Below are positions 36,820 to 44,530 of a DNA stretch of 64,000 bases, one piece after another. The stretch lies in the NCBI GenBank assembly GCA_045110315.1, contig JBGCFY010000002.1, positions 1-64,000 on the forward strand, read 5' to 3'. How positions within the stretch are numbered: position 1 is the stretch's first letter; each line of letters begins with the position of its first letter. The DNA comes from CALFBG01 sp045110315. GTDB taxonomy: Bacteria; Bacteroidota; Bacteroidia; Chitinophagales; Saprospiraceae. The notes under the pieces are model-generated. The model had not been told where the DNA came from, searched no databases, and saw nothing but the letters and a program-made list of their open reading frames with translations. Position numbers and translations under genes: made by a program.

Positions 36820-37857
36820 TTAAGGACGTAGTTGGCGAACAACTTTTCCAGCTTCCCACATTTCTGATTCTCGTATCGCTGTTAGTTCCTCGTCCAAGCG
36901 TGCTCGGTAATCTGTTTTTGTGTTAGCTTCAATGGTAACTTTTGCTTCGTGTCCGGTCGCGACAGATTCGTATAAATCTTTGAAAACAGGTGCCGTTGCT
37001 TCCCGAAAACGTTTACGCCAATCCAACGCGCCGCGCTGTGCCGTCGTGGAGCAATTTGCGTACATCCAATCCATACCATTTTCTGCAACGAGTGGCATAA
37101 GACTTTGAGTTAGTTCTTCTACTGTTTCGTTGAATGCTTCTGAAGGAGTGTGCCCTCTTCGGCGTAATTCTTCATACTGTGCTTCCATAATGCCTGCTAA
37201 TGCCCCCATTAAAACGCCCCGTTCTCCCGTCAGGTCACTAAAGACTTCTTTCTTAAAAGTAGTTTCAAATAAGTAGCCTGATCCAATTCCAATACCTAGT
37301 GCAAGGACGCGCGTTCTGGCTTTTCCAGTGAAGTCTTGATGAATCGCAAAACTGGAGTTAATTCCTTTTCCTTCTTGGAATAATCGTCGTACACTCGTTC
37401 CAGATCCTTTGGGTGCGACTAATGCTATATCTATGTTTTTGGGTGGAATGATGTTAGTTTGATCGTGATAAGTAATGCCAAAGCCATGCGAGAAATATAA
37501 CATTTTTCCTTCTGTCAATTCTGCTTTCATCTCTGGCCAACAAGCAATTTGTCCAGCATCAGATAATAAATTCTGAATGATACTTGCTTTACGACAGGCT
37601 TCCGCTAATTCGAAAAGGTCTTTACCTTCCTTCCAACCATCTGCGATAGCCTTATCCCAACTTGCTGAATTTTTGCGTTGGCCGACAATGACTTGAAAGC
37701 CACTTTCTTTTAAGTTTAGTGCTTGGGCGGGACCTTGTACACCGTAGCCAATAATGGCGATAACATCATCTTTTAAAGTCTGTAATGCCTTTTCTAAAGG
37801 AAACTCTTCTCTGGTGACGACTGTTTCTTCGACTCCGCCAAATTTTAATTTTGCCAT
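36820..37857 (-). CDS. ilvC: Ketol-acid reductoisomerase
   Basis: NAD(P)H-dependent, Mg-dependent enzyme that isomerises and reduces acetolactate and acetohydroxybutyrate. 345 residues, the length of class I enzymes. The Rossmann motif is IGYGVQGPAQALNL near residue 36, followed by the short cofactor loop VGQRKNSASW. The catalytic helical domain includes DLTGERGVLMGALAGIMEAQ and the NCSTTAQRGALDW segment. It follows ilvN by 96 bp in the leftward cluster. Cofactor preference cannot be read with confidence. Confidence 0.96.
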   Translation of the reverse strand: MAKLKFGGVEETVVTREEFPLEKALQTLKDDVIAIIGYGVQGPAQALNLKESGFQVIVGQRKNSASWDKAIADGWKEGKDLFELAEACRKASIIQNLLSDAGQIACWPEMKAELTEGKMLYFSHGFGITYHDQTNIIPPKNIDIALVAPKGSGTSVRRLFQEGKGINSSFAIHQDFTGKARTRVLALGIGIGSGYLFETTFKKEVFSDLTGERGVLMGALAGIMEAQYEELRRRGHTPSEAFNETVEELTQSLMPLVAENGMDWMYANCSTTAQRGALDWRKRFREATAPVFKDLYESVATGHEAKVTIEANTKTDYRARLDEELTAIRESEMWEAGKVVRQLRP

Positions 37858-37953
37858 AATGATACTTGTTTTAATAGATTTTTTGAAATGACGTTCAAGG
37901 AACGTATTATTAGTTGTGGTATTTTGTTAAAAAATATTTTTATAAAAATGATG

Positions 37954-38478
37954 CTAAGGTTTTTTTGCTAGAGACTGTAAATATTTATTTAGCGATTCCA
38001 TCGGTTTGACGATTGCTACCCTCCCCGAGCGGACAAATTCGTATACCCCAATTTCTTGTAAGTCCGAAAGCAAGGCTTCGGTCTCTTGTTGGTGTCCCGT
38101 TTTTTCAATTACAGTATAATCTGCTTCAATTTCTAGAATTCGGGCATGGTGTGTACGGATAATTTTTTCGACTTGGTTTTTTTTGGTGAAAGCTTTAGTT
38201 GGAACTTTGTATAAAGCAATTTCTTGATAAATGATTTGGCTATCGTCGTAATAGAACGCTTTGAGAATATCGACTGCTTTTTCTAATTGTAATACTACTT
38301 TTTGTACGGTTTCTTCGTTTATCTTAACCACGATCGTGAAACGATAAACCCCTTTGAGCGAAGACTCAGAAGCGGTAATGCTTTCGATGTTAATGTGTCG
38401 CCGTGTAAAAACAGAAACGACTCTTGTTAAAATTCCGATTTTATGTTCTGTATAGATTGTAATCGTATAACTTTCCAT
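37954..38478 (-). CDS. ilvN: Acetolactate synthase small (regulatory) subunit
   Basis: 174 residues. The N-terminal ACT domain (YTITIYTEHKIGILTRVVSVF, then RRHINIESITASES) binds valine for feedback control of IlvB. The C-terminal ALS_ss-like domain follows (VIEKTGHQQETEALLSDL, GVYEFVRSGRVAI). It lies 27 bp after ilvB and 96 bp before ilvC. Confidence 0.94.
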   Translation of the reverse strand: MESYTITIYTEHKIGILTRVVSVFTRRHINIESITASESSLKGVYRFTIVVKINEETVQKVVLQLEKAVDILKAFYYDDSQIIYQEIALYKVPTKAFTKKNQVEKIIRTHHARILEIEADYTVIEKTGHQQETEALLSDLQEIGVYEFVRSGRVAIVKPMESLNKYLQSLAKKP

Positions 38479-38505
38479 CAGTATAATTTTTTCTAAGAAT
38501 AATTT

Positions 38506-40245
38506 TTAGGTTAATCGTATTTCCGAAACGGAAGCGCCACTGGTAATCATAGGGAATACATTTTCTTCTTTTTCCACACGTACGTGTAAAAGGTAAGGAC
38601 CTGAATGTTGCAGCATTTTTTCAATTTCAGCTACTAAGTGCTCTGGTTTTTCTACCACGGCACCTGGTACGCCGAAGCCTTCCGCGATTTTGACGAAGTC
38701 CGGATTTTGTAAAGCGACCGAGGAGTATCGATTTTCAAAAAATAGAGATTGCCACTGACGTACCATACCTAAGTATTCGTTATCGAGTAATACGATTTTT
38801 ACTCCGACCTTCCACTGGGCGCACATTCCTAACTCTTGAATGGTCATCTGAAAACCACCATCTCCAATGATTGCTAAAACTTCTTTTTTTGGTTTTGCTA
38901 ATTTGGCTCCAAAGGCAGCGGGTAAACCGTATCCCATAGTGCCAGCACCACCGGAAGAAACCCATTGGTTCGTATCTAAAAATTGATAATACCGCGCTGC
39001 AATCATTTGGTGCTGACCTACATCGGTAGCGACGATTGCTTGCCCCTTAGTTTGCTGTGATAGTTGATGTATGACTTGTCCCATTTTGAGCTTTTCGTTA
39101 GGGCGTAATTGGGTGTCTCTGTGAATGACTTTGTCGTATTCAATGTTTTGACAGCGATGAAAAGAGTCAAGCCAAGTAGGATATTTTTTTTCAGTAACGA
39201 GAGGAAGTAATTTTTCCAATGCTTCTTTCGCATCTGCTAAGACGGGAATGTCAGCGATAACATTTTTATTAATTTCGGAAGGGTCGATTTCAATATGAAT
39301 AACCTTTGCTTGTGTTGCATATCGACTTAAGTCTCCCGTAACTCGATCGTCAAAGCGCATCCCCACAGCAATGAGTACATCACATTCATTTGTTTTTAGG
39401 TTAGGCGCATAATTGCCGTGCATACCTAACATACCCATGTGAAGTGGATGATCAGAAGGGATGGAGGAGAGACCATTAATGGTGCAGCCAAGTGGAATGC
39501 CTGTCTTCTCAATGAAGGCTCTAAATATGGCTTGTGCTCCCGCAATTTGAATACCGTGTCCTGCCAAGAGAAAAGGCTTTTTCGCTTTGTTGATTAAGTT
39601 AGCAGCAGCTTCTAATTGTGATGCCTGAGGAATGGGAAGCGGATGATAGCTACGAATTTTTGGGTGACGAGCATACTGAAAATTGAGAGTGTCTAGTTGT
39701 GCATCTTTTGTAACATCAAGTAATACGGGACCAGGTCTCCCCGAGTTAGCAATATAAAATGCTTTTGCTATTGCCACTGGAATATCTTGTGCTTTGATAA
39801 TTTGATGATTCCATTTCGTTACCGAGGTTGTACAACCGATAATGTCTATTTCTTGGAAAGCGTCCGAACCTAAAAGGTTACTATTTACCTGTCCTGTAAT
39901 ACATACGATGGGGACAGAATCTAGAAAAGCATCTGCTAGACCAGTAATAATATTTGTTGCTCCAGGTCCAGAAGTTGTAAAACAAACAGCGGTTTTTCTA
40001 GTGACGCGAGCGTAGCCTTCCGCAGCATGAATAGCACCTTGCTCGTGTCGAGCTAAAATATGCTTAAGCTCTTTTTGATAGTCGTAAAGTGCATCATATA
40101 CAGGCATGATGGCACCACCGGGATAACCAAAGATAGTATCTATTTTTTCGCCTAATAAACATTTTAGAATAGCCTCTGCGCCACTAATTTGTTGAACTAA
40201 GGTAGAGGATTTAGAGGGCTGCGATTGTGGTGAAATTGATTTCAT
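38506..40245 (-). CDS. ilvB: Acetolactate synthase large (catalytic) subunit
   Basis: 579-residue ThDP-dependent enzyme that condenses pyruvate with pyruvate or 2-oxobutanoate. The ThDP-activating Glu lies in the LARHEQGAIHAAEGYAR segment near residue 68. FAD-associated central domain residues and the C-terminal ThDP/Mg motif GDGGFQMTIQELG with DNEYLGMVRQW are present. It starts 10 bp after ilvD and is followed at 27 bp by its regulatory subunit gene. All parts expected of a functional enzyme are seen. Confidence 0.96.
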   Translation of the reverse strand: MKSISPQSQPSKSSTLVQQISGAEAILKCLLGEKIDTIFGYPGGAIMPVYDALYDYQKELKHILARHEQGAIHAAEGYARVTRKTAVCFTTSGPGATNIITGLADAFLDSVPIVCITGQVNSNLLGSDAFQEIDIIGCTTSVTKWNHQIIKAQDIPVAIAKAFYIANSGRPGPVLLDVTKDAQLDTLNFQYARHPKIRSYHPLPIPQASQLEAAANLINKAKKPFLLAGHGIQIAGAQAIFRAFIEKTGIPLGCTINGLSSIPSDHPLHMGMLGMHGNYAPNLKTNECDVLIAVGMRFDDRVTGDLSRYATQAKVIHIEIDPSEINKNVIADIPVLADAKEALEKLLPLVTEKKYPTWLDSFHRCQNIEYDKVIHRDTQLRPNEKLKMGQVIHQLSQQTKGQAIVATDVGQHQMIAARYYQFLDTNQWVSSGGAGTMGYGLPAAFGAKLAKPKKEVLAIIGDGGFQMTIQELGMCAQWKVGVKIVLLDNEYLGMVRQWQSLFFENRYSSVALQNPDFVKIAEGFGVPGAVVEKPEHLVAEIEKMLQHSGPYLLHVRVEKEENVFPMITSGASVSEIRLT

Positions 40246-40255
40246 AAATTAAATT

Positions 40256-41923
40256 TTAATCAGTGATACATCCTTTACTTGCTGAAGAAACAGATTGACT
40301 ATATTTTTTTAAAATACCAAAAGTTGCTCTGCTTGGTGGGGCTGTCCATTTCGTTTTCCTTTCCTCGATTGTTGCTGAAGAGAGTTGTGCGTTGATGGTG
40401 TTTTGAATGGTATCAATAGTGATTAAGTCTCCGTCTTCTAGTAAGGCAATTAAACCACCCTGTTGTGCTTCGGGCGTAATATGTCCGACGACGAAACCAT
40501 GTGTTCCACCCGAAAAGCGCCCATCGGTAATCAGAGCAACTTGATCACCTAGTCCTGCTCCAATGATGGCAGCAGTAGGTTTCAACATTTCTGGCATTCC
40601 GGGCGCTCCTTTAGGACCACTATAGCGAATGACGATAACAGTTCCTGGAATAATTTCGCCTTGACGAATCGCTTTGTTTGCGGCAGCTTCATTATCAAAA
40701 ACTTTTGCACTTCCAGTAAAAGTTTCTCCTTCTTTGCCAGTGATTTTAGCAACGGAGCCTTCGGTTGCAAGGTTGCCATATAAAATCTGGATATGTCCAG
40801 ATGTTTTTAGCGGCTGTTCAAATGTTTTGATTACTTGCTGATTAGGCGTTAGTGGGGAAACGTATGCTAAATTTTCAGCCATAGTCTTTCCCGTTACGGT
40901 GAGACAATTGCCATGAAGGTAGCCTTGGTCTAATAATAATTTTAGAACAGCAGGAATTCCACCTACGTTATGTAAATCTTCCATCAGGAATTTTCCACTT
41001 GGTTTCAAATCTGCGAGTAAAGGTGTTCGATCACTGATCCGTTGAAAATCATCTATCGTGAGTGGTATATCGACGGACCTTGCCATTGCAATCATATGTA
41101 AAACGGCATTAGTAGATCCACCCAAAATCATAATTAAGGTAAGTGCATTTTCAAAAGCTGCTTTTGTCATGATATCTCTAGGTTTGATATCTTTTTCTAA
41201 TAAATTTCGGATGGCTTTGCCGAGGACTTGACTAGCGCTTTTTTTCTCTTCACTTACCGCTGGATTCGAAGCATTAAATGGTAAGCTCATTCCCATGGCT
41301 TCAATCGCAGAAGCCATGGTGTTGGCAGTGTACATACCACCACAAGCTCCTGGTCCAGGACAAGCCTTTTGAATAATTGCTTTAAATTCTTTTTCTTCTA
41401 TCTTTCCAGCAATTTTTTCTCCTAAGCCTTCAAAAGCAGAAACGACATCTAGTTTTTTGGATTGGTGACATCCCGGACTAATCGTTCCACCGTATACTAA
41501 AATAGCTGGTCGATTGAGTCTACCCAACGCCATCATTGCACCCGGCATATTTTTATCGCAACCTACCACGGCAATCAGCCCATCGTACCATTGTGCGGAA
41601 GCGACTGTCTCAATCGAATCAGCAATAATGTCTCGTGACGGTAAGGAGAACCGCATTCCGTCGGTACCCATTGATATTCCGTCACTAACACCAATCGTAT
41701 GAAAAATTAGCGCAACAAGGTCTGATTTTGTTACACTTTGTTTGATTTCTTTTGCAAGGTCATTAAGGTGCATATTGCAAGGGTTTCCTTCCCAACCTGT
41801 GCTGGCAATTCCAACCTGTGCTTTTTGTAAATCTGCTTCACTAAGTCCTGCGGCGTGTAACATTGCTTGTGCTGCGGGCTGACTAGGATCTTGGGTGATT
41901 GTTCTACTATATTTATTAATCAT
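40256..41923 (-). CDS. ilvD: Dihydroxy-acid dehydratase
   Basis: 555-residue Fe-S enzyme of the IlvD/EDD family, catalysing the dehydration that gives the branched-chain keto acids. Cluster-binding cysteines are visible in VVGCDKNMPG and GPGACGGMYTANTM, and the C-terminal GRFSGGTHGFVVGHITPEA signature is intact. It is the first structural gene of the leftward ilv cluster. Two Ile/Val/Leu-rich leader frames and two terminator hairpins lie between 41944 and 42229, immediately upstream, so its expression is very likely controlled by attenuation. Confidence 0.96.
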   Translation of the reverse strand: MINKYSRTITQDPSQPAAQAMLHAAGLSEADLQKAQVGIASTGWEGNPCNMHLNDLAKEIKQSVTKSDLVALIFHTIGVSDGISMGTDGMRFSLPSRDIIADSIETVASAQWYDGLIAVVGCDKNMPGAMMALGRLNRPAILVYGGTISPGCHQSKKLDVVSAFEGLGEKIAGKIEEKEFKAIIQKACPGPGACGGMYTANTMASAIEAMGMSLPFNASNPAVSEEKKSASQVLGKAIRNLLEKDIKPRDIMTKAAFENALTLIMILGGSTNAVLHMIAMARSVDIPLTIDDFQRISDRTPLLADLKPSGKFLMEDLHNVGGIPAVLKLLLDQGYLHGNCLTVTGKTMAENLAYVSPLTPNQQVIKTFEQPLKTSGHIQILYGNLATEGSVAKITGKEGETFTGSAKVFDNEAAANKAIRQGEIIPGTVIVIRYSGPKGAPGMPEMLKPTAAIIGAGLGDQVALITDGRFSGGTHGFVVGHITPEAQQGGLIALLEDGDLITIDTIQNTINAQLSSATIEERKTKWTAPPSRATFGILKKYSQSVSSASKGCITD

Positions 41924-41943
41924 GGTTTTTTTTTAAAAATGGC

Positions 41944-41978
41944 AAAAAAAAAGCCCTGCTGATGAGAGCATGGCTTTT
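41944..41978 (-). terminator. Attenuator terminator 2, before ilvD
   Basis: On the minus strand AAAAGCC (41978-41972) pairs with GGCTTTT (41955-41949), and TGCT pairs with AGCA across one mismatch, around a 6-nt loop. A run of nine T residues ends it. It lies 25 nt after the stop of leader peptide 2 and about 20 nt before the ilvD start codon, so it can only act by blocking ilvD transcription. Confidence 0.85.
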
Positions 41979-42002
41979 GAAGTTACTTTAGTTAATTCAA
42001 TG

Positions 42003-42083
42003 TCATCCTCCTTTGAGTGCGGCGATAATAATCACGACTACAATAATAAGATTGACAATAATAAAAATGGAAGACTGGAACAT
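42003..42083 (-). CDS. ilv leader peptide 2 (26 codons)
   Basis: Frame from ATG 42083 to TGA 42003. It begins MFQSSIFIIVNL and continues IIVVVIIIAALKGG. Of 26 residues, 8 are Ile, 4 Val and 2 Leu, including the block L-I-I-V-V-V-I-I-I. Such a run would stall ribosomes when charged Ile- or Val-tRNA is scarce. The stop lies 25 nt before terminator 2. It is too short to be a normal gene. A small hydrophobic membrane peptide is the alternative reading, but its position before ilvD and the following terminator favour a leader peptide. Confidence 0.8.
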   Translation of the reverse strand: MFQSSIFIIVNLIIVVVIIIAALKGG

Positions 42084-42108
42084 TTTGGTATATTTTTTTG
42101 CTAAAAAC

Positions 42109-42143
42109 AAAAAGCGCTACTCTCAAAGAGAATAGCGCTTTTT
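42109..42143 (-). terminator. Attenuator terminator 1, upstream of leader 2
   Basis: On the minus strand AAAAAGCGCTA (42143-42133) pairs exactly with TAGCGCTTTTT (42119-42109). TCTC/GAGA extends the stem inside one mismatch, leaving a 3-nt loop. A second T tract follows at about 42107-42103. This is a very strong intrinsic terminator placed between leader 1 and leader 2. Confidence 0.88.
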
Positions 42144-42166
42144 ATATATAAATTTACTATCCTCTT
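42126..42166 (-). promoter_or_regulatory. Antiterminator pairing for attenuator 1
   Basis: The RNA segment AAGAGGAUAGU (42166-42156), which begins 3 nt after the leader 1 stop codon, is complementary to GCUAUUCUCUU (42136-42126) in the 5' arm of terminator 1. This gives 11 contiguous pairs, two of them G-U. The two structures are mutually exclusive. A ribosome reaching the stop would cover the first segment and let the terminator form; one stalled on the Ile codons would leave it free. The pairing is seen in the bases; the mechanism follows classic trp/his/ilv attenuation. Confidence 0.7.
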
Positions 42167-42169
42167 GTA

Positions 42170-42229
42170 TTATCGAAGCACGATAATAATAATAGCAATG
42201 ACAATTTGGATAGTAAGATTAAAATTCAT
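42170..42229 (-). CDS. ilv leader peptide 1 (19 codons)
   Basis: Frame from ATG 42229 to TAA 42170, reading MNFNLTIQIVIAIIIIVLR. Seven Ile, two Val and two Leu make up 11 of 19 residues, with four consecutive Ile codons near the end. It is the first element of the ilv leader region, followed by an antiterminator segment and terminator 1. No strong ribosome-binding site is visible, as is usual in Bacteroidota. An independent hydrophobic micropeptide is the alternative. Confidence 0.8.
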   Translation of the reverse strand: MNFNLTIQIVIAIIIIVLR

Positions 42230-42350
42230 AATTTTTTATTGATAGAATAAATATGAGCTTTATTTTTCTCTAGTTCAAGTATTTTTGAATTTATTTTCAA
42301 ATAAAATCTACTAACAAATACCTTAGTCGATTTTTGTTGCATAGTTAGAG

Positions 42351-43289
42351 TTAGTTCATGTTAAATAATTCACTCGCTTGACCAACCCAATCATCGCGCT
42401 TGATTCTGCCTGGGAAAAACTGGATGGCTTCCGTTACCTTTTCAATGATTTCGTCATCAAATTGTTCTATTTGCTCAAAGGCATAAATACCAATTTCGTT
42501 AAGTTTTTCTTCGATGAAGGGACCGACGCCATTGATGAGTTGCAAGTTGTCTTTATTGGCAGCATTTACTTTTACGATTCTACTACCGATCATATTTTTA
42601 ATTACGGCTTTAGCGACTAAGCTCTTTTCGTCTGTATCTTTACTAGGCTCGGTAACGGTTGAAATGCCAGTGCTGCTGGTACTCGTTGTTTTTATTTGGT
42701 GAATACTGTTTTTTAAAGCCTGATTTTCCTGTGACAAGTTATTGAGTTTAGCTTCTAGTAATTCCAGCCGCGTATCGTGGTGTTTGTAATTGCTTTCTAA
42801 AGTGCTGAGGTTCGCAGCGGAAATTCCTGTTTCGTGTGAACTGGTTCCGGTACTCGTTCCACTTTGATTATGCTGTGCACGGAGGCCAATGATTTGTGTA
42901 TTCAAGCTTTCTATTTGCGCTTCGTATTCTTTTTGCTCACTTTGGAACTGATTATTTTTTTGTCGAAGTAAATTAAACTCTTGTCCAATTTGTCGATGCT
43001 CTCGCTCAAGTCGTTCTATGGTAGACTGCGCTTCTTCCTGTGCGAGTTGTGCTTTCTTCAAGTCAGCATCTTTGAGTTCAAATTCCTCCACGAGTGTTTT
43101 GTGCTTTGCACCAAGTGTGATGAGCTCATCTTCTTTATCTTTTAGTGCTTTTTTTAGTTTGCGGATACGACCAGCCTTTGCCCAATGTGAAAAAATCCAA
43201 CCGATCAAAAAAGCTACGAAGAGAAACGCGAGTACTTTAATGCTATCTTCTGTATTGAGTTGTGTAAATAATTGTGTTAAAAATTCCAT
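42351..43289 (-). CDS. Membrane-anchored coiled-coil protein with helix-hairpin-helix C-terminus
   Basis: 312 residues. One N-terminal membrane helix (about 16-34: KVLAFLFVAFLIGWIFSHW) precedes a long coiled coil (about 38-215, rich in Glu, Lys, Leu and Gln). The C-terminal ~60 residues form a helix-hairpin-helix-like domain (LQLINGVGPFIEEKLNEIGI, then FEQIEQFDDEII and FPGRIKRDDWVGQA), like the DUF4332 type also found fused to ribosomal L21 and NADH dehydrogenase subunits. It may link the envelope to a nucleic acid or protein partner; this is inference. It is read toward the ilv leader from 120 bp away. Confidence 0.75.
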   Translation of the reverse strand: MEFLTQLFTQLNTEDSIKVLAFLFVAFLIGWIFSHWAKAGRIRKLKKALKDKEDELITLGAKHKTLVEEFELKDADLKKAQLAQEEAQSTIERLEREHRQIGQEFNLLRQKNNQFQSEQKEYEAQIESLNTQIIGLRAQHNQSGTSTGTSSHETGISAANLSTLESNYKHHDTRLELLEAKLNNLSQENQALKNSIHQIKTTSTSSTGISTVTEPSKDTDEKSLVAKAVIKNMIGSRIVKVNAANKDNLQLINGVGPFIEEKLNEIGIYAFEQIEQFDDEIIEKVTEAIQFFPGRIKRDDWVGQASELFNMN

Positions 43290-43344
43290 AGTGAGTGTAT
43301 GTTAAAAAAAATAATTCAATTTGAAAATGGCGATAAGTATGTGC

Positions 43345-44223
43345 TTAGTCAAGCTTAAAATTGACTCGCCGATTTTTTTGTTTGTTTTCTTCAGTATCGT
43401 TAGGTGCTGTTGGTTCGTCTTCTCCTTTTGATACGACTTCGATTGGATTAGTAACTCCTAAGTTGATGAAATATTCTTTTGCCGCTAAGGCTCTTCTGTT
43501 TCCTAAGTCTTGATTATGTTCTGGTGTACCATCGCTATCGGTGTGACCAATAATGGTTAAACTTTTAGTTTCATCTAAACTAAGATAGGTCTTAACAGAG
43601 TCTGCGTAAAGCGTCAAGGATGCTCCAGGAATGAACTCATCGGAATCTTTGGCAAAATTGGCATCTGAGAAAGTCATATTCGTGAAGGTATATTGATTCC
43701 CTTTGTTGAGTCGTTGGTCATCACTATACTCATCGGGTTGCGTATCCAATTCAAAATTAACCGGTTTGAGCAGGTTTTCTCCAATCAGTGCGTGATGATC
43801 TAAATTGATGCGTTGTTCCTCGATGCCACGATTGAGCAGTAAAGATCTAACCTCATTCGCTCGTGCAATGCCCAAATTCTCAAAGAGGCCAATTCTTTTT
43901 CCCTTTTCAGAATTCCTAGAAAATCCCGTTAACTTCAAATTCTTATTGGGATGCGATTTCAAATAAGAAGATAGTGTATCGAGAAAAAGTTGATTGCTTT
44001 CGGTAAGTTTGGGCGTAATGCTATTTTGATCAAACGCAAATTGTTCAAAACCAGAAAGAATAACTTTGTCGCCTTCCTTGAGACTAAGCGTTTTTGGACG
44101 AACTTCTACCTGCTCCTTCACCGGCTCGGGTGCACAGCGCTGTTTGATTTCGCAAACGTAATACCAGCGCGCGAAACTTGCCCACAGGCAGAATACTAAA
44201 AAACCTAAAATAAAATACCTCAT
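43345..44223 (-). CDS. OmpA-family protein with two OmpA-like domains
   Basis: 292 residues from ATG 44223 (MRYFILGFLV; longer frames start at a TTG). A membrane helix at ~3-22 is followed by two OmpA-like modules. The first (~48-135) has the fold pattern but no Asp in its GFSRNSE turn and looks degenerate for peptidoglycan binding. The second (~185-290) has the full signature GHTDSDGTPEHNQDLGNRRA, with the Asp and Arg that bind diaminopimelate. It is likely a cell-wall-anchoring protein, 55 bp upstream of the coiled-coil gene on the same strand. Confidence 0.85.
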   Translation of the reverse strand: MRYFILGFLVFCLWASFARWYYVCEIKQRCAPEPVKEQVEVRPKTLSLKEGDKVILSGFEQFAFDQNSITPKLTESNQLFLDTLSSYLKSHPNKNLKLTGFSRNSEKGKRIGLFENLGIARANEVRSLLLNRGIEEQRINLDHHALIGENLLKPVNFELDTQPDEYSDDQRLNKGNQYTFTNMTFSDANFAKDSDEFIPGASLTLYADSVKTYLSLDETKSLTIIGHTDSDGTPEHNQDLGNRRALAAKEYFINLGVTNPIEVVSKGEDEPTAPNDTEENKQKNRRVNFKLD

Positions 44224-44530
44224 CGTTGGATTAAATTTACGTAGGATGCATTGAATACCTTGTAATTTAAAGGATTCTTGGTTTTGGAAAAAAAGAAGAT
44301 CAAAACACAAAGAAATTTAGCTTACAAAGGATTGTATTTAAAAGTACATAATAATGCTAATTATCCAAAAGATCACTCTTTTTTTTAATAAGTACTAAGA
44401 CAAAATTGAATTGTCGTACATTTGAATGTGGAACATTGGACTTATATTGTGGCGTTATAGCAAATAATTATACCGAAATAAGGAACTGTTCCATCTGACA
44501 AAATTACTACGATCGGATAATTTCAAAAAT
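44224..44530. other. Divergent intergenic region, OmpA-like / xerD
   Basis: 307 bp between divergent genes. A TACATTTG element at 44417 (listed separately) is the only promoter-like feature recognised; no hairpin or small gene is supported. Confidence 0.4.
44417..44424 (+). promoter_or_regulatory. Possible -7 promoter element before xerD
   Basis: TACATTTG fits TAnnTTTG and lies 107 nt upstream of the xerD start. No TTG at the expected spacing is seen, so this is a weak call. Confidence 0.25.
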
